From Chrysomallon squamiferum (Eukaryota; Mollusca; Gastropoda; Neomphalida; Peltospiridae): a DNA stretch of 64,000 nucleotides. The notes beneath the pieces were generated by a model that saw only the letters and a program-made list of their open reading frames with translations, was not told where the DNA came from and ran no database searches. Both the position numbers and the translations under genes were made by a program. Position 1 is the first letter of the stretch; each line of letters starts with the position of its first letter. Below are positions 12,841 to 26,500 of the stretch, piece by piece. The stretch spans positions 1,107,332-1,171,331 of the forward strand of contig CM022671.1 in NCBI GenBank assembly GCA_012295275.1. Reading direction: 5' to 3'.

Positions 12841-15543
12841 ATTATCAAAGTTGCTGATTTTTCCAATAGCTAGCTCTCTAAGCAGGCAGCAAGCTGCAGT
12901 TGCATTGCTAATAAGCAAGTCTTATGTGCCAGTTGTGTGTGCAGCTAGCAGGTATTTCCTTTAGATAGTAGTAGTGAACACACAAAACATATAAAAAAAC
13001 CAAAAAAATAAAACAGTCACCCAAAATCCAATCAATATTCCGTGCAGAATGAATACAGACTGGCAGCTGGTGAATGTATGGTATTACTGATATGCAGTTA
13101 TTTATATCCAATCAGCTGACTGCTAGTTATTTGTTGCTGATAGTTTGTTCTGATGACAATGGGACATCCTATTGATGTACTAACACACACTGACAGAGTT
13201 ATGCAAAACAGTGTGTGAAGTACCAAACATTGTTAAGTGTGGAGTAATTACACTGACATATAACAACATTTAACACCTTGTAGGAATTCATACCATAAAG
13301 AGACTGTTGCATAAGAAGCCATATATCATTTTTGACTGATATTTGTGTCATTTTAACAATGAAAAAAAGAAATGATCCAAATCAAATATTTAATTGAACA
13401 TTAAATATTTATACTGGTATACATAAATTTATTATTAACTTTATTGATAACAAAAAATATACAAAATGGGTTTAAAGATTTTTAATTTTTCATTCTTTAA
13501 ATAACTTTTAAAAGAAATGATCTTGATTTTCCATGTGCATGTGTGTGTCTGTGTGTGCATGGTTCACTTTGGGGTTGGAATTAATTTGTATTTATTTATT
13601 TATTTAATTTTTTTTTTTATGCTGTTTTTTCTGATACAGTTAAATGCTAGCAAACGATGAATATTTTTCAAATTGTTGTTTTAGATTTATGACTGTTTGG
13701 CTGTTACAAGTATCTAAGTCCATTACCACAACTGATGGTGCATTTTAAACATTTTCATAAAATAGAAAATGTGATAAATACATGTTTATCCAATGTCATT
13801 ACAAAATTCAAAACAATAGCTGTACATGTAAAATGTCAGGTGAAGGTTAGGAGCAAATAAGGGCAAGTCCAAATGAACAGATTCATTATATTACTAAAAA
13901 TCTCTACTTTTGTTGGAATGATAAACAATCAGTTACTCTTTATAATAACAAGCTTGGACAGGTTCAATAAATAAAAATAAATTAATGTGACACTGCAAAA
14001 TTATCTGATATACTAACGTTTAAAAATTCCAAATAACATTAGTTTAAAATAAAAAGTACACAGTGATACACATTACACAAAACATGTTCAGTAGGAGGTA
14101 ACTGTAGACCAGAGCTTGCCAAAATAAAAAGATATCAGATATTCTAAATGCTTTCTGCAAACATGTATTTCTTCTTACTTTCTGGAATCTCAAAGTAAAA
14201 AAAAAAAAAAAAAAAGTTATGAAAAATAAAAATATAAATACAAAATAAATGTCAGAAAAATAATGATATCATTACCATTACAGGCTTTGTAAATTAATAT
14301 CTAAGTAAAAGAAAATAAGAAGTAAAATTTTAAAAATCTTATCTAACACTGTCAGATTCCAAGTGATTCCAAGCTAATTTTAGCCCAGCTTCCTAACCCT
14401 TATCATTTGTTGCCATTTGAACCTGTTGCCATCATCAATCAATGGCAGAGACAGCCCAAAACTGGAGTCAGTCTCTGAAAAATGATGGAGGAAAGTGGTT
14501 CCAGAACAAATTCCATTCTCCTGCTTTGTCTGGTACCCATGAATAATTAATCATGTAGTAATATGAGAATGAAATCAAGAAATATTTATATTATTATTTT
14601 AAAATGTGTTTTTAATGAAATTTATGTGAATTCTGATACATTCTTGCCATGTTCAAGAGCTGTTTCAATGTACTGAACTTTAAAAATAATAAAGAAAAAA
14701 TGAAAAAGTTAATATTTGTAGATTTAAAAAATACAAACAAAAAAATAAAACAAATCTGTTTTGAAGTTCATCTCATTGTATCAAAATGTTACTGCAAATT
14801 TTCACTCACACTTTTCATTTATTTATTTTTGTTTTTAAAGTTTTAAAAAATGAGTAATGTATCTTCCACTATTTCAATTAAAAAACAAAAAACAAAAAAC
14901 CCATCACACCTGCATATATACGCATTCACATACACACTTAACATTCATGTAAAAAGCAAAACAAAAATAACAATGGAAATGTATTTTCAAATTTAAAAAG
15001 ATTAAAGAAAAAGGGAGGGGATGTTATTTCTACGCTTGGTCCAACATACCTTTCTACTGTTACTACTTAATCCCAAGACAGTGGTGAGTACCTACATTAA
15101 ACTTAGCAACTCAGTACTTATTTTCTTTAACAAACACAATGCACTTAGGTCAAAAGACTTTTAAGTTCTTCCACCATGGCAAAACCTGTCAAGTTCACTA
15201 GGTGTTCAGTGTAATAAAATAGCTCTAGTTTGTTGGTTGTAGGGTGAAGAAAGTATTTTCTGGGCCAGTGGATAAGTAAACTAAGTAAATGTGATATACA
15301 GATGCTTCCACCACACAATGCTTATCTTCACAAGGATGAGTGCATTAAAAAGGTAGATTTAATAGGGGAAAAAAAAAACGAATAAAAAGTACAGTGAAGA
15401 AAACAGTTTTAGAAGGTGTAATAAATTAAAAAAAAAAAATATATATATATACTGAATGGTTTATACTGAATTTTTGAATATAAAAACAAATCATAGAAAA
15501 TAATATTAGAAGTAATAATATATTAATATTTTAAAATAGCCGT

Positions 15544-15599
15544 GCACGCGCGCACGCGCACACACACACACACACGTACACGCACACACACACACACGT

Positions 15600-15633
<34 letters not shown>
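15544..15633. repeat. (CA)n/(CG)-interrupted microsatellite
   Basis: Alternating purine-pyrimidine tract of about 90 bases with GCGCGCACGCGCACAC at its left end and two GTACACGCAC interruptions. Such a tract is a classic candidate for left-handed DNA. Open frames on both strands are repeat artefacts. Confidence 0.95.
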
Positions 15634-15635
<2 letters not shown>

Positions 15636-15896
15636 CCACCACCCTGTGTTCACCACTGTTCTACAATAACTGTAACAAGAGAGTGTACACCTGTAACACA
15701 TTGGTTGAGTGGACAAATACAATACACACATGTAAAATGTGTTTATCTGTAACTGTTCCATTACAGAAGAAAATATTATATTTCAAGGGTGGAAAATACC
15801 ACATACCAAAAAAAAAAAAAAAAGATAAAAAATAAACTAATGACTTGATAATATTGCTTTATTCTTGCAAATTTGTACTGTACGAAGATATTATTA

Positions 15897-15919
15897 TTTT
15901 TTTTTTTTTTTTTTTTTTT
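15897..15919. repeat. poly(T) run, 23 bases
   Basis: Uninterrupted T run following a short ATT repeat. Confidence 0.95.
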
Positions 15920-16164
15920 ACTCAGAAACAATACAACAGATGAATCTAGAATAGGTTGTTTTTTAAAACAGGACTAAGTGTTAATTTTACTATCAAAGCA
16001 TACTTTAAATAATAAAGGAGACTATGAAATATTCTTCACATAGATAATAAAACTTTTTTAACCTGAATTCCACAGAAGAAATTTATTTTATCTCAATGCT
16101 ATTTACAAAATCAAAATGAATAAACATCAGAAGATACTGAATATATTGCAATGAAGTACATCAG

Positions 16165-16205
16165 TGCATGCATGCATGCATGTGTGTGTGTGTGTGTGTG
16201 TGTGT
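16165..16205. repeat. (GCAT)n then (GT)n microsatellite
   Basis: Four GCAT units pass directly into about 12 GT dinucleotides. Confidence 0.95.
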
Positions 16206-16642
16206 TTGATAAAAACTTAACTGACAAAACATTAGAATTTGATATTAAATAAATTAATTTAACAGTAATTTTTATTTTAAATGCATAATGTATTATATAT
16301 ATATTTTTTTATATCTGGTTTTCATCTTATTGTTTTCTTTATGCATTGGTACACACATACAAGTGATTAAAGTGTCTGATTATCAATGATGAAATGTTTG
16401 GTGGAAACAGATGTTGAATTCTAAATAACACTGACATTTAATGCAGCTAGTGTGTGCACAATATTGATTTTGCCAAAGGAAAAATTTAATGAGTTGATGT
16501 AAATATTTATGACAGTTTTAAGTATATCTTGCATTTCACACATTTACAAAGCAATATAAAAATAATATTAAATTTACTAAAGGTAGACTGGAAGAGAAAA
16601 ATATATATCTAGTTCAGAAACTCATATAGATTTATACTCAGC

Positions 16643-16710
<68 letters not shown>
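16643..16710. repeat. (AAT)n microsatellite, about 22 copies
   Basis: Uninterrupted trinucleotide array. The minus strand reads as a long Ile run, which explains an open frame here. Confidence 0.95.
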
Positions 16711-16712
<2 letters not shown>

Positions 16713-16756
16713 GAAAATAAGTAAATGAAAACAAAACATTGATTAAAAAATATATA

Positions 16757-16782
16757 TTTTTTTTTTTTTTTTTTTTTTTTTT
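16757..16782. repeat. poly(T) run, 26 bases
   Basis: Uninterrupted T run directly after a short (TA)n. Confidence 0.95.
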
Positions 16783-19504
16783 AAAGTTCACTAAAAAAAT
16801 AAACAAATTGGATAAGCTGCTCATTCTATTAAAATACATTTTAGAATTTAAAAACAAAAATCATGCAAAAAAACCTGACAAAGTCAAAACTAAGGTGGAA
16901 CAAATGGTAAACTTGTACCTGACAGTTTTCCTGACCAGAGGTTACAGCCAAGCACACCCACTCAGTGCAGGAGTCAGCACACGAGTGTGGATCTGACAGT
17001 TCCTCACGCTTATCTCTTTTCTGTCTCTACACACATTACACCTTTTAACAACAGAGGCCTGGGTGAATACTTTTATGAAGTAATGAATATCCAGACATAA
17101 TGCCATGTATGTACAAGTATAGTCTGTGCAGTCAAATAAAAATAATAATTGAAGAAACAAGAATATAATCCATTAATTTAATATAAATAAAAATATTTAA
17201 AAAAACAATAAAAAAAAAAAATGAAAAGCTAATTTTAATAAAATTAGGAGAAGAAAGTAAAGGAAAATTAATAATAATAACAACAATAACAACAACAACA
17301 AAAACAACAATAATAAAACAAAAGATAAGAATTTATGACTGATATTTTGGATTAACTGTTTTTTCTGAAGATGTGTTAAGTTTTACTTTGATGTCATTGT
17401 TTTTGTGTATTATGCAGTCTACCAACTAGGATAGTATTTAAAAACACAATTATATATTTATATCAGATCACATCAAATTATGAAAAACTAATCCTAAAAA
17501 GGATTAATACAGTTTGTATGATTTGTTGAAGAAAATTTAGACTTTGAAGAACAATACAATACAAGAAACCAAACTAAACAGTGAAATTGATGATTTAATA
17601 GAAGTCAGGACTGAAAATGCTAGCAATGTAAAACAAACTAACATCAACTTGATGACCTCACTGAACAAATAAAGAGAATAAATGCTGTTTCCAATGCATG
17701 TCTTTCAGCACACAATATACAACCTGTGACAGTCTACACTTTCAACAGGACATTCTTTGCACGTTTGTAAAGGTTGTGCTAAGTTAGAAATCAACAAAAC
17801 AGCTTGAAATCATTATTATAATCAAACAGACAATAGCACATAGCATATTGCAAACAACACAGACACAACAACTCTATAGTCAGACATTTTTAAATGAAAC
17901 AGAAAGATAACAATTAAATTTCAAATTTATTTATTTATTTTTTTTTTTTCATTTACTGTTTTGCTGTTTGTAGTCATATTTATTTATTGACTTTTTTCTG
18001 TTTATATTTATTTTTATTTTATGTATTTTGTTTTTAAAGAAAACATTTAAAAATAAAACATTTGTAATTGATATCTTTTAAAGTTATTTTTAGGAAAATA
18101 CACTGTAACAAAATTCATAACTTTATTATCTATCAAAAAAAAAAATTATAAGATGCTTTTAAAGACAAATGCACTGATACATAAAATTTATAATGCTGAT
18201 TTAAAAAAATTAAAAAAATCATAAAAAGAAAGCAGCAAGATTATAATTAAAAAAAAATTAAACTGCTGTAAAACAGAAAAACAAAAACAAATAATAAAAA
18301 TTGTTTAACATGTCATTAAAAAAGGTAGTTTTTAATTAGGCTAATTACCAAAAACAAATGAAACCTTGTGCGCTACTGTATGTCACTTTATCACCATCTC
18401 TCTTCCAGTCAGTTCAAAATGAAGTCTATTTACAGTTGCAAGCACAAAGCATGTCTAATCTTGGTCTGGCATATGGTGCCAACACCACTTTCATATTTTC
18501 CTAAGAAACTGTCAATAATGTAGTCACATGCAAACTCTGTTCAACATTGATTTTACTGCATTGTTATCCTAATACCATGGTGACATTCATCCCTAACCCA
18601 TTATTCATTTTTTTTTTTTTAATTTTGTTTTAGAATAAAACCAAACATTTGCATTTCAAGGTTTGGTGCCAGTTGAGTAAGTTATTAAAACTGTAATTTA
18701 TAATTGATACCACTGCACACGTAACTTAAGCTGTCAAACAAAGGCTTCCACTGAAATAATGAATTCCAATTTTTTTTTATATTTATTTCAATAATAATAA
18801 AATGGAAAAAATAAAAATAGAAAACAAATAAATAAAAATAAGATAGACACCAAGAAAAGGAAGAGAATCTTAAGTATCTTATAATATAATTTTTATCAGA
18901 AAATTTATGTTTAACTCAATTATGTTTAATTTGGTTTTTATTTGCTGCTTGTGTTCTTGAATCTTGTTTATCTCTCTTTCTTTTTTGTTATTTTTTTATC
19001 ATTATTTATTTAATTTTATTTTATTTTTTTAAATATTTTTTGGGACAGTTGTTTTGTAAAGTATACAGCTTAGAAAACTGCATCTCTAATATATGAACAC
19101 AAATGCTTATTTGAAACAAAAATAATCAAATCAAGAAGATGAAGTTTGTAACAAATTAGCAAACCAAATATTCTTAACAGCAAACACAATCAGTTGTGAT
19201 TTTATTTTTATTTTTATTTTTTTTGCTGGTAGCAAACATGAAATACTTAAAGCTGTATACAATGAAAAGATCATGCAGGATTTTCTTCCTTCATTTTTAT
19301 TTTGCTTTAACTAAAAACAAGGATTTGCAGACAGCAAAATATTTATTTTTCTTATCTGCAGCTAGTGATAAGATGCAGACAAAAGTAGCAGACATCAGAC
19401 AAGAAGTTGCAACTTACACAGTTCAAAGATCAGACCCACAAAACGATTCACTTCATTAGCACCACTATCAAACAGTTAGGAATAGTCAGCTCAGGAAGGT
19501 AGAT

Positions 19505-20095
19505 AGACTTGTATTTAACATGTGGATCTTCAGCAGGAAATAGACCATAAAAATCAAAGATTAATGAAAAGTACTACTGCAGTGGAGGTTCAGTTCCAAG
19601 GTTTACAGTAGTAGATCAGACAACACTATTGTAATGTTTTCTGATGCCAGATTTAAAAAAAAAAAAACATACATTAAGATATAAAATTGCAGATCAGTAG
19701 CAATTATATTGTTATGGAAGTTTAGCTGCAAAACATAAAATTAAACAGAAAATGTTTGCAAAGGAAGTTTGGCTCCAAGGTATAAAATGGTAGGCAGAAC
19801 ATTACTATAACAATGAAGATCAAATAGAATACAAGATTGTAACTCAGTTATTGCAGCAGAAATAAGGATTCAAGATATAAAATAATAGTTTAATAACAAT
19901 ACTATGCTAATGGAAGTTTGACTGCAAGGTATAAAACAATAGATTAATGAAAATATTGCTGCAAGGTATGAAATGTGGATCACCAATTAATTTTATAACA
20001 TAGCACATGATTAGGGATAGTCAATACATTATTACTTAGAAATGGGCATTTGGCTCCAAGATATGTAATAATAGATCCACAATCACCAGTTTTCT
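19505..20095. repeat. Degenerate tandem array, unit about 47-50 bases
   Basis: The phrase GGAAGTTTGGCTCCAAGGTA, followed by TAAAATRRTAG and then ATTAATGAcAATATTaCTG, recurs with substitutions near 19,584, 19,716, 19,763, 19,862, 19,911, 19,955 and 20,044. Several spacings are 44-50 bases, with gaps where copies have decayed. This is a diverged minisatellite. No protein frame is shared by the units, so it is not a coding repeat. Confidence 0.65.
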
Positions 20096-20145
20096 GATAG
20101 TTTAGCTTTGTAGTTTTATAAATAAAGATAAAAAATGTGCATGCC

Positions 20146-20148
<3 letters not shown>

Positions 20149-20234
<86 letters not shown>

Positions 20235-20260
20235 TCACACACACACACACACACACACAC
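20149..20260. repeat. Compound (TC)n-(AC)n microsatellite
   Basis: 72 bases of pure TC followed at once by about 40 bases of AC with one TC interruption. The pyrimidine/purine mirror tract is able to form triplex DNA. It abuts the right edge of the degenerate tandem array. Confidence 0.97.
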
Positions 20261-20506
20261 TTTGCCAAAATGTTGTAACTATCAGTTTGCAAACAACAAC
20301 AATATGTTCATATTTCAATCAACAGGAAGAAAACATCTGATAAACTGACACTCAGATCACTTCATTTCCCTAGATCCTTGTCTATGTTGTTCTTGTGGTG
20401 AACATAATCTGACTAGTAAACTACATGAAGCTGGGTTAATGTCCCCTGGGGCAATTCCTGACAGGATACCCCATTGTGGTAATGAAGACAACTACATAAA
20501 AGATTG

Positions 20507-20543
20507 GTCCATGTGGCTGAAGGACGTGAATTCCCACATGGAC
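20507..20543. repeat. 10-base perfect hairpin
   Basis: GTCCATGTGG and CCACATGGAC are perfect inverted copies separated by 17 bases, inside a locally GC-richer segment (20,370-20,560). Just downstream a 20-base phrase containing ACCATGAACAAAC is repeated two to three times. Confidence 0.7.
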
Positions 20544-20599
20544 AGTAACTAACCATGAACAAACAGTAAATAACCATGAACAAACATTAAATAATGATA

Positions 20600-23500
20600 T
20601 TTATAGGAAACAAACCATATTTTCTGTGAATATAAAGAACCTTGAAAACAAATTACCAAATTACCAAATATAACAAGCCATATGTCAAGTACAAATTTCT
20701 TATATATCTAACTAGTAAAAACATGTAATGAATGAATGAATGTATGCATGTATTTTAGATATATGTATATATGTATATTTGTATTACTCATGCAATAAAC
20801 ACATGTTTATTATTTACTTATTTACATCTGTTTTGTATAAGTTTTTACATTTATCTCATTTTTATATTTTTCTTTCATTATTTGTTTTTTTTTGTTGTCT
20901 GTTTTACTGAATATATACACTTACAGCAAGACCATTTTATTATTAAGTGGATGTATATTTATTATTAATATTATATTTTATTTTAGGGATGGCTTGAATT
21001 CATGAATAAATTTACTGAAAACCAAGACATTTAAAAATGAAATCTTACTGATGTAGTAATACATAACATTTTATTTACTTCCTTTAAGCTGTAGAAAAAT
21101 CTTTTTTTAAAACCAAACTACAATTATTTTATTATACAAATAAAAACAGACTTAAGTAAAGCATAAGTTTTGTATATATTGTGAGCCTTGTTTGCTGTTT
21201 TTCTTTATCATTTCCCATCATTATTTTCTTTCTTTCACTTGTCATTTGACAGTAGCTATATTTCTCATTCAAATATGTGAATATGCATACCCATATATAC
21301 AGATCGAGTTCTAAAAACATTTATCAATATATGCAACACGTGCGCAAAGACATGTATACAGTTGTCAGCAGATAAATTCAGCTGTTGTCATTTCTAATTC
21401 TTTAAATGATGATATGAATTAAACATATTAATACCATTCTTGCCTTAAAACAAAAACAAAAAATAGTAATAATAAAAAATAAAAATAATAATATAAAAAA
21501 ATTAAAACAAAAATACAAATAGAAATCTGTAGTCTCAAATAGACTTTTGGTTGTAACACTATGTAAAGCCACATTACTATAAATGTTTTCTATATTTACA
21601 GACTCATATAAATCAACTTATGACACATACACATCATTTCTGGTTGTCAGTATTTGAAAAAAAACTACAACTGACATGTGTTGACCAGTGATTTTGCATG
21701 TTTCTTGTGACAGGTCATGTAAATTTCAATCAAGGCAGACATTATTTGAGAGACAGAAGTAGGTTGGTGAGTCATCAAGGAAAATCAATGTGGATGCATG
21801 TCCTGCTGACAACTAAACACCACACCAGTTGTTTATTTTATGCAGTTTAGTTATTAATAGAAGCATTTAAAAAAAACACACTAAATAATTTAATTATAAT
21901 ATATGTTTTAGCTTTTAATTTTTGGTTAAAGTTATGCTTATGTACTTGTATTCTAATTTAAAATTACTGTTCAACAATCTTCTTTTTTAATTATTATGTT
22001 AATCAGTTTAAAAATTTAAACATTTTTGTATTCATTTTTTAAACAGTATAATTACCTTAGTTCAAAATTTAAATTATTTTCACATTTTAAAACTATTTAA
22101 AATATTTCATTTAAAATATTTGAATTTGTAAAGGCTACAATTAGTAACATTAAATATATAAATTCAAATAGACTGCCTTACAGTATTTGACACTTACGTA
22201 TTTCTACATGTCATATGATTTGCACATATTAAGATAAAAAAAAAATGCCTGCCATTTAGCCATTAAAAAAAAAAAAAATAATAATAATAATAATAAAATA
22301 ATAATAAAAATAAATAAAATTACAAGTATACTCTAGTTCTTTTTTGTAACACATGTGAAATGTTTATAAAAAAATGTATATATAGATATATATATATATT
22401 ATTGCAAAATTATAGTACTTGTTACTGTTCACTGCAATACAATAGTAGAATTTCTAATCTTGTCAGTATATAATCATGCAAGAGTTACCTCCCCTGTTAC
22501 AATAGTATTACTTCTTTTGACAACTCAAACCTATCAGGTTGCAAATATTAGGACAACTATGTTGAGACTTCTATGATAATTAAAAAAAATTAAACTGAGA
22601 ATTAAACTGCATCCAAAAATACAGAGAAAAATACAGTTTGGGATTTGTATATAAAAAATGTCATTAGAACCACAAATTGAACTGTGCAAATGATATGACA
22701 TGTAAAAATGATATCACAAGTGTCAATTTCTAAATAAATCTTTAAATAAAGTATTATTTAATATTTCTTATCTTCTGGAAAATTCTATGAGCTACATTAA
22801 AGACCATTCAAAATACCTGAATCATTTGACAGATTAGCATTCTTACATTAATCCATTATCTTACAACATCCTACATAATTAATTAAGTGTCAGACATAAC
22901 CTAAACAAATTAATAACACATCACTAAAATATTCAGTGATTAATAATTCCAAATATAAAACAAAAGACACTAAATAATTAAGTGTCAAATTCTGTTGAAA
23001 TGATAAACATGCCATTAACATGTTGGATGACTAACAAAATGCACAAATGTAAGACAGTGTATGTCCAGCAACCTCTCATTACTTGAGTGTGTGACTGTCA
23101 GACCAGGGGGGAAGTGAAGTAATTATTAACTAGAAAGCTGCACAGATTGGCCACTGCAGTGATACCAGCAGACATCAGGAAAACTACTTGCTTCAATTTC
23201 CGGCAACTTCTACAACAATCTTAAACTGTTATTTCTTTTTGATTAAGCATTAATATTCATAACACACCCATGACTTGTTATTCCAAATTTTTTTTTTACT
23301 TTTATTTATATACTTATTTATTATTATCATTATTATTATTTATTTATTTTCATTTAACTAGCTTACAGATTTTTTATTGCTGGAAAAAAAATATCAAAAA
23401 AAAAAAAAAAATCAAAAAAAAAAAAAAAAAAAAAAAATCCAGATTATTTTAAGTCATAAAGAATAGTTTAATTAAATACAAACTAGAAGAAAAAAAAGAA

Positions 23501-26500
23501 TAGTTAAAACAAATTATAACATTTGTATTAAAACTGATTTTGCCCTTAAAAAAATAAAAATAAGAATTAAATGAACTGCAAATATTAATAAATAACTTCA
23601 TATACTCAGAAACATTTCACTGAAGACCCATCACAGTAAAACATGAAAATGTGTTATTTTTAGAATAAAGCATTATGTAATATCATAAAAATATCTAACA
23701 CGAACAATGGAAACATTACCACTAAAACAATGACGGATGATAAATCATGCACATCAACATACCTAATACTGCGTCATTTCTTTTACAGCTTCCTTTAATG
23801 TATCTAAATTCAAGCATTATCAAGTATACCAGTATAATTCCTGAAGTTTATCTCCAATGGTTTTAAGTACATTATCAACTGATAGTTATTCACTTAAAAA
23901 TATCCTGCTACAAAACTATATACTGCATAATCAATACGAAATATAGCTTACCTTTTTCTCCATTCTTGTAATCGACCTAAGGATAAACATTACCCTGCTT
24001 TACATCCCGTTACATTATGTAGAATAAAAGAAAACTACACACTTAGTAAGCAATACAGTCTTATACTCTTCTCTCTGCATGTACAATAACTAAGGTGTCT
24101 GTCCAGCTAAATAAACAACACTTTTTCAGGAGGATTTGCCTAATCCCAATCCATCACTTGAGTGAAAGGGACAATGATGAATGTTGCACACCTTACTGTG
24201 TGTTTGAGCTAACATGAAACTGGTGTGAAAACTAGCATCATTTACATAAAACATTGTTCAAATGTACTTACTGGATTGAAAGGAACAAGGGAATTGAATG
24301 GAAGATGGTTAAGTAATGTTTCTACAAAGACATTAAACTTTGCATTCTGACCACTTTAATACTGTGTAATCTTGATATTAAATTATGCAATATATATTAA
24401 ATATAATGCAATTAAATAAATATCTTTTCACCCAAACCATTAATGATATTTTTTTTTTGCTTTCATTAATGTTTTAATTCCCTATATATATTAATGGTAA
24501 AATCAATAATTTAGAATCAGAAAACTGTGCCATGTATTTCAGTCATTTTTATGGCAAAGTACTTATTAAAATAAAAGCTGTGGTTTTGCCATGTAATGTT
24601 GCAATTCTGCTGTGTAACATTTAAGTGATCTATTAACAGTTTTACTACATAAATATTGTAATGACATCAATTTATGCAAGATTAAAGCTTTATATTTCTG
24701 ATGCAATATTGCTGTTATTTTGAAGTAAGATATTAAATGAGTGTTTTGTGGGTTTTTATACTAGCTTAGTGTCAGCCTGATAATGATATATATGGATTAA
24801 AGAACATAAATGCTAAGCTTGATAATAATGGAAACATATAATAATTATCTGTCACGAGTGATAAAAAAAAATGTTGTTTGTTTCACAGACATTTTATCAG
24901 ATAGTGAAATGAGAAAGAAAAAACTATTTTATTCATCTATTGTTTCATGATACTTTTAATGTTGTTTTTACTCTTATAACCAAACCATTAAGTTGATACT
25001 GAAACTGGATGGGTGTTTTTTTATTATATATACATAGTATTTTTCCTTTTCTTCAGAAAGACACTGTAATAGTTGAATAAGTTTCTTACATCTGTGAGTT
25101 TTCTTGTTTGAATGAGCGAGCCTCAGGTACTAGCTGCGCGTGTTAATCTATCAACGTATATATTCATTTGTTACTGTTCTGACTGAACTGGCAGGCATGA
25201 CATTGACTATGATGAATTAATATAAACTCTTATTAAATTACAATTTCCTTATTTTACAGAAAATATAGTTTACAATGATACACATCTTGTTTTATCCAGT
25301 ACAATAAATTCTTCTAAAATTTCAGTAAGATAACTATTCTTTATAAACCATCATTCCAAATTCTAATATACTGTTAGTATACTGCACTTGAAATTACTAA
25401 AATCATTTTAACAGTTTTATCCTGCATACAGAAATTCTCAATCAAAAATAAGTATTAAAATGTTTGTTATGTAAAATGAATATGAAAAAAACAAATGATA
25501 GGAAGAAGAAAAAAACAGCAACTGAATACATTTATAAATTGTTAGTGAATATAAAGAGATAAATTATTCTAAAATACTTTAAATTAAAAATGGTGAACGT
25601 ATCAGAAATGGATGTATTCTAATCACAATTTTTAGCTGGAAACTATTTTTTCCCATTCCATCAATATTTTCATTCAGAAAGTTTTTACATACCTTTGTTT
25701 TAGTTATTTTAAACAAATTTTCCACATCTGTAACTAACCAAACAGTCAAACATACTAGTTTCTGAGGAAACCTTTTCAATCCAGATTATAGATCAAGTGT
25801 TTTTAGCAAACACTGTAAGTATCATGAATTTCTGAAACAACAAGTCACTCCTTAGTCATCAGGCCTGTGTCAATTCTGGGAATGTCCAGCAGGTTCAGAT
25901 AATGGTCAAAACAATCTATCTGTCAGTCACACATCAAAGATAATTTGCCACAAAATAGTTAACACAGGTAAACACAGGAAGATCAAAGACTCTGGAGTAA
26001 CAACACAGTTTTAATTATATCTAAGTGGACAGAAATAAAGAATGCTTACAATGATAATTGGATAAAACTGGGTATAAAAGGACAGCAATGATAAAAGAAT
26101 TATGAAGCATAAAGGACTGAAAACAGACTGGCTTCAAAGGAAACGTAATAATCACGGGATTGCGACTAATACATAAACTTAGAAATTTTTATTAAAAATT
26201 ACGAGGATGAAGTAAGCATGCTAAATGGAGTATTGCCTGACAAAACAGGAAACACACTGTCACAGTTAGGTGCAGAACCTCTCAAGATTAACACCTTAAT
26301 TAAACATGAAAGGTTAGTGTCAGTTAACATCACAGGTAAATTAAAAACTGAGGTTATCAAACATTACCAGGTGCATTTAGACAATGACCACAAAATGTCC
26401 ATTTTAAATCTTGCAATTTCAAGTGATTCAAATGGTAATATTATATTTATTATACCATCTCAGTTCAAAAGCATAAGTAAAATAAAATCCCCCCCCAAAA

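Larger units (their letters stand above)
12900..19500. other. AT-rich non-coding stretch with many microsatellites
   Basis: No supported gene. Apart from the separately listed repeats it contains low-complexity A/T sequence and scattered unique segments (for example 14,340-14,530). The open frames here are mostly translated microsatellite or poly(T). Confidence 0.45.

Noticed and set aside
15531-15835. Open frames of 76 and 97 codons on both strands
   Set aside because: They translate the (CA)n tract as His/Thr or Cys/Val runs and have no coding-type sequence outside it.
16609-16996. Open frames rich in Ile or Phe/Lys
   Set aside because: They are translations of the (AAT)n array and poly(T) run.
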